From: Methanobacteriota archaeon
GTDB taxonomy: Archaea; Thermoplasmatota; E2; DHVEG-1
Length of the DNA stretch: 48,133 nt
Direction: 5' to 3'
Assembly (NCBI GenBank): GCA_026394495.1
Contig: JAPKYE010000073.1
Span: 1 to 48,133, forward strand
Shown: one piece after another, positions 43,364 through 48,133 of the stretch
Layout: every line of letters begins with the position of its first letter
Numbering within the stretch: position 1 is the stretch's first letter
Translations under genes and position numbers: made by a program
The notes under the pieces: generated by a model
What the model saw: the letters and a program-made list of their open reading frames with translations, nothing else
The model's database searches: none
What the model was told of the DNA's origin: nothing

Positions 43364-44026
43364 TTATTCTTCCAATAGCCATTTCCACACAGGTTTTATT
43401 ATAATCTTTTTTCCATCCATCTCAATACGTTCTTCCTCTTCAAGAGTCAATATTAATCCTTCGTTTAACTTATATGCTTTCAGAGCATCGAATAACCCCT
43501 CGGTCTCACGTTTCTTTGTAGTAGGATTTTGAATGGTTACAGCGACTTGACTCGCTTTGGTTATTTTGAGGTCTTTTTTTACGATGAAATCGCATTCCTT
43601 TTTTTCCCTGTGATAAAAGATTTCAGAACCAGTTTGTTTCAGATGTTTTTTGTATGCCCATGATGAGACTTTTAATCTGAAACCGTTGAGTGTAAGAAAT
43701 AACCACAAGGTGATAAATCCTGTTCGTTTGTTGCCGTCGACAAAGGGATGTCCTGCTTGGAGGAATTGATTAAAAATCAATGCCCCTTTCAAGATGATGT
43801 CTTCTTTTTTGTTTTCTTTTTCATCCTAGTATGCTTGGATGCCATGAAAGGAGAGTGCAGAATCAGACATAAGACCCATATGTGCTGTTTCTCCTTCTAT
43901 AATGAATGTTTCAATTAAGTAATCATGGATCGCGATGATTGTTTCTTTCTTTGGGTATTTAATTTCGTTTATTTCTTCGTAGGTGAATTGTTTTGTTTCC
44001 AACCATTTTTTCGTTTTGGCAAACAT
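43364..44026 (-). pseudogene. Broken Fic/Doc-DUF4143 chimera with internal TAG
   Basis: One frame of 221 codons is interrupted by TAG at 43826-43828. Before it (44026-43829) lies a Fic N-terminal part (KETIIAIHDYLIETFIIEG, LSFHGIQAY). After it lies the Fic core QAGHPFVDGNKRTGFITLWL (HPFxDGNKR), which should AMPylate or phosphorylate targets. At about residue SSWAYKKHLK the sequence switches to the C-terminal tail of a DUF4143 ATPase (EIFYHREKKECDFIVKK, ending VWKWLLEE) without its ATPase domain. The join and the stop indicate a decayed fusion of two accessory genes. Intergenic 42943-43363 shows no gene. Confidence 0.75.
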
Positions 44027-44137
44027 GGGGTCGAATCTGACAAAGGATATCCTAATGAAAAAGATTGTTGTGCATCCTTGATATCATTACACCATTATTA
44101 CAGCGCTTGATAGTATGAGCAACAAAAATGAAAGATT

Positions 44138-44252
44138 ACAGGCGACGAAAATGGGAAATCCCAGGCGACACGAATGGGAAATGATAAGCGATAAAGATGA
44201 GAAATCAAAAGTGACACACTGGTGAAAAGCAAAAGCGACGAAGATGTAAAAG
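44138..44252 (+). repeat. 23-nt degenerate tandem repeat, locus 2
   Basis: Five consecutive units of exactly 23 nt: 44138-44160, 44161-44183, 44184-44206, 44207-44229 and 44230-44252, each ending in a GGGAAAT-like or TGAAAAG-like block (e.g. CCAGGCGACACGAATGGGAA). It lies between the broken Fic gene and the AbiE-like pair. No gene is seen in 44027-44459. Confidence 0.85.
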
Positions 44253-44427
44253 GGTTTTCTCCTTTTTTTCAGTGAGTGCTGTGTATGGGTTTTTTGGTGG
44301 GGGTGAGGTGATTTTTATTACGGGCATTTTGGAAAAAATTTTTTTTTGCTGAAGAGACGATATGTCTTATTTAAGGCATAGTAAGCAAATATACTTATGT
44401 GGGAGAAAATACCTATGCATAGCAAAT

Positions 44428-44438
44428 ATTTAAATATT
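44428..44438 (+). promoter_or_regulatory. TATA box of the AbiEi-like gene
   Basis: ATTTAAATATT lies 22-32 nt before ATG 44460, the spacing for a leaderless transcript. This favours 44460 over the ATG-less longer frame starting at 44397. Confidence 0.5.
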
Positions 44439-44459
44439 ACTTTTTATTGCTATGTATTT

Positions 44460-45041
44460 ATGAAAGGAGATAAACGCGAAAGAATCATACGAATTCTCCT
44501 TAACAATCCCGATGACGGGCTTACAGCGTACCGCATTCATCTTGAAGCCGAATGTTCACAACCATGGGCACTGTCCTATCTAAAAAAACTGGAAAACATG
44601 GCTTTTCTTAAAAAGACCAAAGTCCGCGACGTGTATGGGCTTTTCGAATACTGGCTGAAGATCCGCTCTGCTCCCCAGTGTGCAGATTATCATCTTAAAC
44701 GTGATCCACTCAAAACCATTCGAAGTAGTGGTCTGAACTATGCACTCACCACATATCAAGCTGAAAATCTTCTTCACGGGCATCTTTTCCCCACCAGAAC
44801 AGATTTTTATATTCTCCCTGAAGATCTGAAACTATGGCATAATCATCTTATCACCAATGGACTGATCGGAGCGGGAAACACCCGCATCATTATTGCTGAT
44901 CCTGCAATTGTTAATAAACAGACCATCAATCGTAAAGGATATGTTCTTGTCTCCAGATCGCAACTTATCTGCGATCTTCTTATGGAGGGTGGAGTAGCTA
45001 TGGAGGCTGCAAATATGCTTATCTCGGAGATGGTGTCCTGA
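44460..45041 (+). CDS. Winged-helix protein resembling an AbiEi-type antitoxin
   Basis: A 193-residue protein from ATG 44460 (MKGDKRERIIRILLNNP), the likely leaderless start. The first ~70 residues form a winged helix (LTAYRIHLEAECSQPWALSY, LKKLENMAFLKKTKVRDVYG). The rest resembles the DNA-binding/antitoxin part of AbiEi-like proteins (TTYQAENLLHGHLFPTRTDF, TNGLIGAGNTRIIIADPAIV, VLVSRSQLICDLLMEGG). It is followed at once by a nucleotidyltransferase gene, the typical layout of AbiE toxin-antitoxin/abortive-infection pairs. Assignment is by layout and partial similarity. Confidence 0.65.
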   Translation: MKGDKRERIIRILLNNPDDGLTAYRIHLEAECSQPWALSYLKKLENMAFLKKTKVRDVYGLFEYWLKIRSAPQCADYHLKRDPLKTIRSSGLNYALTTYQAENLLHGHLFPTRTDFYILPEDLKLWHNHLITNGLIGAGNTRIIIADPAIVNKQTINRKGYVLVSRSQLICDLLMEGGVAMEAANMLISEMVS

Positions 45042-45814
45042 AGTATTATAGCGATCAAATCACAAGCATCTCAGCAAACTATCTTGCCACTCTCATGAAA
45101 TCTGTTAATACTCGCATTTGTCTTCTTGGAGGTTGGGCTGTATATCATAGCGTTAACAACTCTTTTTTTAACAAGAAAAATCGTCCATATCTTGGTTCAC
45201 ATGATATCGATTTTGGGATGTATATCGAGCCAATGATGATTAAAACCAAACTTACTTCATCAACACTATTTAAAATTATACAGCTCCTAGAATCAGAGGG
45301 TTTTCAAGTAGATGGAATAAGATATCGAAAAGATATCACCTTTGTTACCAAAGATGAAAAAGAATCATTTCCACTTTTTATTGATATCATCGTCAATTCG
45401 TATCCGCCAAGCTATTCAGATATCATCCCTCAATGCTTCTTCGAGGAGCCACTTCTTGAAGAGATCTATCGTATTCGACAGAATCAAGTAGAAATACCTC
45501 AGATTAGCCATCATTTGTTTATGCCAACACCAGAAATACTTTCTGCAATCAAGATACGATGTATCTCCGGCAGAGATATTCATCACAAACGTGTGAAAGA
45601 TCTCTGTGACCTCTATAGTCTACTTTTTTATTCACCAAAGTCTTTTCAGAGCACTGTTGAAGGAATGAAAAAATATATTGCACCTGATATGGTAAGACAG
45701 GTAAAAGATATCATTAATGAAAAACTAATGAGAGAAAGTGAAAAAATAATCGGAGAACCTCCTGGTTCAATGAACACCGTCATCCGCAATCTTTTTAATG
45801 AATTTGAGATATAA
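45038..45814 (+). CDS. AbiEii-like nucleotidyltransferase (possible CTG start)
   Basis: A nucleotidyltransferase with the motif LLGGWAVYHS followed by GSHDIDFGM (catalytic Asp pair) and a third acidic residue in LFIDIIVNS, plus the KVKD/DL-type HHKRVKDLCDLYSLLF. From ATG 45095 it has 239 residues, but only nine precede the GG motif, too few for the usual N-terminal helix. The frame stays open upstream to CTG 45038, which overlaps the antitoxin stop as CTGA and has GGAG (45026-45029) 8 nt before it, giving 258 residues. Partner enzymes transfer nucleotides to target molecules and are held in check by the antitoxin. Confidence 0.65.
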   Translation: MKYYSDQITSISANYLATLMKSVNTRICLLGGWAVYHSVNNSFFNKKNRPYLGSHDIDFGMYIEPMMIKTKLTSSTLFKIIQLLESEGFQVDGIRYRKDITFVTKDEKESFPLFIDIIVNSYPPSYSDIIPQCFFEEPLLEEIYRIRQNQVEIPQISHHLFMPTPEILSAIKIRCISGRDIHHKRVKDLCDLYSLLFYSPKSFQSTVEGMKKYIAPDMVRQVKDIINEKLMRESEKIIGEPPGSMNTVIRNLFNEFEI

Positions 45815-46087
45815 CGACAGGGAACCTTGCTGATAAAAAAGGTGATGCCGCATCATTTGAACAACGAAAAATCCTGTAATGTATACGGCAGGTCCCCGCC
45901 TGAAAACCAAGTAAACAGTTTACAGAGAAGAAACGAAGAAGAACAAATAATTGTTTCGAATTGAAACAGGTTGATACGACAGAGGCCTCGAACAATAGAA
46001 TCTGAACAATAATAATCAGAGGATGAAAAACAGATTTTCAGGAAAATAAGTATTGGTTAAGATTACAGGATCGTACGATTATCATAT

Positions 46088-46184
46088 CCGGAGTTTCGAA
46101 CGCAGATTCAAATACAGGGAACGAGGATATCCCGAGTTTTGAACGCAATTACCAGGGTTTTTATCTCCAGAGTTTAGAACGAAC
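46088..46184 (+). repeat. Three imperfect copies of a CCGGAGTTTCGAACGC motif
   Basis: CCGGAGTTTCGAACGCA (46088), CCCGAGTTTTGAACGCAA (46131) and TCCAGAGTTTAGAACGAAC (46166) are spaced 43 and 35 nt apart. They lie just before the third 23-nt repeat array in a region (45815-46220) without a gene. Confidence 0.5.
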
Positions 46185-46220
46185 AAAACAGGAACGATGA
46201 TGAAGGTGTTCCAGATTTTT

Positions 46221-46523
46221 ACCAATGACAAAAACGGGAAACACGATGTCACGAAGAACGGAAATCAAAAGTGACACAAACAGGAAATGCTAGGCGACAC
46301 AGATAGGAAACCCAAAGTAACACCGATGGGAATTTCCCAGGTGACACCGTTGGGAATTTTCTCTTGGAGGACGGGAAATCAACGAGGCTTGTTTCAGGTG
46401 CTACGGTTGGGAAATGCAAAAGCACTAGGGATGGGAAATGATTTACTCCTGGAAATTGGCTGTCAATGAACCCTGCTCGGAAAAGGTCAACGAGGGGTGT
46501 TTCAGGTGACAGACTTGGGAATT
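46221..46523 (+). repeat. 23-nt degenerate tandem repeat, locus 3
   Basis: Six consecutive units of 23 nt from 46221 to 46358 (e.g. AAAAGTGACACAAACAGGAA at 46267 and CCCAGGTGACACCGTTGGGA at 46336), then irregular copies to a last clear unit TTCAGGTGACAGACTTGGGA at 46501-46523. It is in the same orientation as loci 1 and 2. There is no gene in 45815-46778. Confidence 0.85.
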
Positions 46524-46606
46524 GGCGGGTTTTCTGCGGGGTTTTTGCTTTTTTTGTATGTATACTTCTACGGGTTCTTCAGAAGATTTTTTTTATACAA
46601 AATCAC

Positions 46607-46620
46607 AATTTATAAATAGG
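46607..46620 (+). promoter_or_regulatory. Putative TATA box and long leader of the last gene
   Basis: AATTTATAAATAGG would start a transcript with an unusually long leader, about 135 nt, before the ATG at 46779. The leader holds a perfect 9-bp hairpin, AACTAATAA (46674-46682) with TTATTAGTT (46687-46695), loop ACGA. Confidence 0.4.
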
Positions 46621-46778
46621 GCTAACTGTTTTTGATATTTCGGTGTTCGTCACACATTTCTGTGGCAGGAGAGAACTAATAAACGATTATTAGTTTCAAA
46701 AATAAACAACATCTTGTATACCCTACAAAAAGATAAAAAAGGTATGATATTAAAAAAATTAGAGGAGAGATAAAAAAT

Positions 46779-48133
46779 ATGAAAAAAAACTTAATGAATA
46801 AAAAACAAGGCTTCTTTGCACTGTTCGTAACAATTATGTCATTTGTGTTTGTGGTGTCCGTCATCATCATACCAACGATAAAAGCTGATGCACCATCAAT
46901 TACAATACCTGAAAACAATGGCTATTATCGTGTTTTAACAAACATCACTGGAACAACTACAGGGACTTGCGTGAATGTCAGTATCTACAATGTAACCGGT
47001 ACATATTTCAACGGATCTGCTTGGACCGCAACTTTCATTAATCTTTCTTGTAATGTTACAGGTACTGACTGGTATTACGGAAACCTGTCAGCATTTCCCA
47101 CTTGGACCAATGGGACAACCTATGAAATAACGGCGAATTCTTCTGATGGGGCGACAAATGCAACTGCTTCGTTTATTTATGATACCTGGGCGCCAATCGC
47201 GACCATCACCTCTCCATCAACTTCATCCTGGCAAAACGGTTCATTAGCAAACATTACTGGTACTGCTACAGATGGAGACGGCAGTTCTGGTGTCTGGATG
47301 GTAAATATCACCCTTTTTAATGCATCTTTGGGTACATATTGGACTGGTTCCGCATGGGGTAGTACAGCAACCAATTTAACTGCCACAGGAACAACATCCT
47401 GGTACAAGAACAGTGGATGGCCTACATGGACAAATGGGACAACCTATGTTGTAAATGCAAGTGCTGTCGATAACGCTAGCAACAACGGGTCCACCACCAG
47501 TAGTGTCACATTTTATATGGATACTGGAGGTCTCGTCTCACAAGTTACTCCAATTTCAGGATATTGGAAAACAACAACTCCGTTGACAATTACCGCAACA
47601 GCAAATGACTCTATCGGTGGAAGCGGTTTAAAAAACGTCACTCTCTATTATTATAATAGTAGTACTGATAATTCGACGTGGCTTGGTCCTTGGAATTTTG
47701 GTACGAATTCTTCTCCTTGGTTTGGGGTTTCGTGGAGTTTTAATTTCTCGAATGGTACTGGATATTATCAATTTTTTAGTATTGCAATAGATAACGCAAG
47801 TAACACAGAAACCGCACCAATAACAAATGATTCAATGTGTGGTTATGATTTTACTGCGCCAGCGACAAGTGTTGATGTGATTTCTCCGTATTGTAATAAT
47901 GCAGCGATTACTATTACTGGGGCTGTTTCGGATAATAATATAAGTGGTATTTCGAGTGTGTTGTTGTATTGTTTGAATAGTACTGATAATTCGACGTGGT
48001 CATCTGCTTGGTTGGTTGGTACAGATTCTGATCCGTGGGTTGCAATTTCTTGGAGTTTTGATTTTGCAGCGAAGAATGGTACTGGGTATTATCGGTTCTT
48101 TACTATCGGTGTTGATAATGCAACTAATGTGGA
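46779..48133 (+). CDS. Secreted Ig-like repeat surface protein (3' truncated)
   Basis: The frame is open from ATG 46779 to the end of the window (451 codons), so the gene continues outside. GAGGAGAG (46763-46770) is a strong ribosome site 8 nt upstream. A signal peptide (~11-36, GFFALFVTIMSFVFVVSVII) is followed by Ser/Thr/Asn-rich Ig-like repeats. One repeat type carries TWTNGTTY twice (~100 residues apart), and another carries VTLYYYNSSTDNSTW and VLLYCLNSTDNSTW with GTGYYQFFSIAIDNAS. Dozens of N-x-S/T sequons point to heavy N-glycosylation. It is probably an adhesin or S-layer-associated protein. Confidence 0.8.
   Translation, partial: MKKNLMNKKQGFFALFVTIMSFVFVVSVIIIPTIKADAPSITIPENNGYYRVLTNITGTTTGTCVNVSIYNVTGTYFNGSAWTATFINLSCNVTGTDWYYGNLSAFPTWTNGTTYEITANSSDGATNATASFIYDTWAPIATITSPSTSSWQNGSLANITGTATDGDGSSGVWMVNITLFNASLGTYWTGSAWGSTATNLTATGTTSWYKNSGWPTWTNGTTYVVNASAVDNASNNGSTTSSVTFYMDTGGLVSQVTPISGYWKTTTPLTITATANDSIGGSGLKNVTLYYYNSSTDNSTWLGPWNFGTNSSPWFGVSWSFNFSNGTGYYQFFSIAIDNASNTETAPITNDSMCGYDFTAPATSVDVISPYCNNAAITITGAVSDNNISGISSVLLYCLNSTDNSTWSSAWLVGTDSDPWVAISWSFDFAAKNGTGYYRFFTIGVDNATNV

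Noticed and set aside
43176-43388. 70-codon minus-strand frame overlapping the Fic chimera end
   Set aside because: No recognisable domain or ribosome site, and it overlaps the better-supported frame.
43826-43828. In-frame TAG read as pyrrolysine
   Set aside because: TAG ends several normal genes here (XPF end at 578, nob1, signal peptidase, nadA, DUF401, GINS). No Pyl genes are seen, and the frame is also a chimera, so decay is simpler.
46287-46469. 60-codon frame in the intergenic region
   Set aside because: It consists of translated 23-nt repeats whose period is not a multiple of three.
44138-46523. CRISPR array
   Set aside because: The 23-nt units are contiguous with no spacers, vary strongly between copies, and no cas gene is present.
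1-48133. tRNA and rRNA genes
   Set aside because: I scanned the gene-free gaps for the D-arm and TTCRANY T-loop patterns and found none with matching stems; short or intron-split tRNAs could still be missed by eye.

Overview
The window is archaeal chromosomal DNA, most likely from an uncultured member of the Thermoplasmatota/Euryarchaeota. Evidence: archaeal-type genes (NOB1, RadB, a GINS subunit, L44e, S27e, aIF2-alpha, Nop10, PAC2, UPF0147, Ser/His-type signal peptidase), the L44e-S27e-aIF2alpha-Nop10-PAC2 gene order, A/T-rich TATA boxes about 25 nt before probably leaderless start codons, and many very large secreted proteins built from PKD, CARDB, NosD beta-helix, DUF2341 and PQQ-propeller modules with C25, C39 and M28-like peptidase domains. 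That secretome resembles protein-degrading sediment lineages such as MBG-D/Thermoprofundales. The lineage is inferred, not proven.

Layout: 1-9.8 kb is housekeeping. It holds the end of an XPF/Hef nuclease, UPF0147, an endonuclease IV-like protein, 6-phospho-3-hexuloisomerase, a secreted C39-like peptidase, hisS, nob1, a signal peptidase, and on the minus strand a likely operon nadA-iscS-iscU-queC (the sulfur/Fe-S supply genes sit next to Fe-S-dependent quinolinate synthase). 9.9-14.5 kb holds a small membrane protein, an SAH/MTA deaminase wrecked by an internal deletion, a DUF401 transporter and a two-domain kinase. 14.5-23.2 kb holds a giant surface-protein reading frame of 2,685 codons interrupted by one in-frame TAA in a Gly-rich stretch, preceded by a duplicated ~190-bp scrap of the same gene. 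23.2-29.6 kb is a compact plus-strand information-processing cluster: dph2, radB, GINS, rpl44e, rps27e, aIF2alpha, nop10, PAC2, argS. An SPL-type radical SAM protein and an orphan response regulator follow.

31.5-48.1 kb is accessory. It contains an IS110-family element with a long non-coding 5' region (candidate bridge RNA); a secreted Ig-like protein and a 1,448-residue C25 (gingipain-like)/CARDB/NosD protein that share an identical 36-nt sequence just upstream of their TATA boxes; a triple winged-helix regulator with a small membrane partner; a PQQ-propeller surface protein; a broken Fic-DUF4143 chimera; an AbiE-like HTH/nucleotidyltransferase pair; and the start of another Ig-repeat surface protein that runs off the end.

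The most unusual signals are (i) an apparently unlisted 23-nt degenerate tandem repeat found at three accessory loci, two of which bracket the AbiE-like pair, (ii) the 36-nt promoter-proximal element shared by two secreted-protein genes, (iii) the single stop codon dividing the giant gene, (iv) the structured-looking leader of the IS110 element, and (v) several independently damaged genes (deaminase, giant gene, Fic), which point to decay or assembly error.
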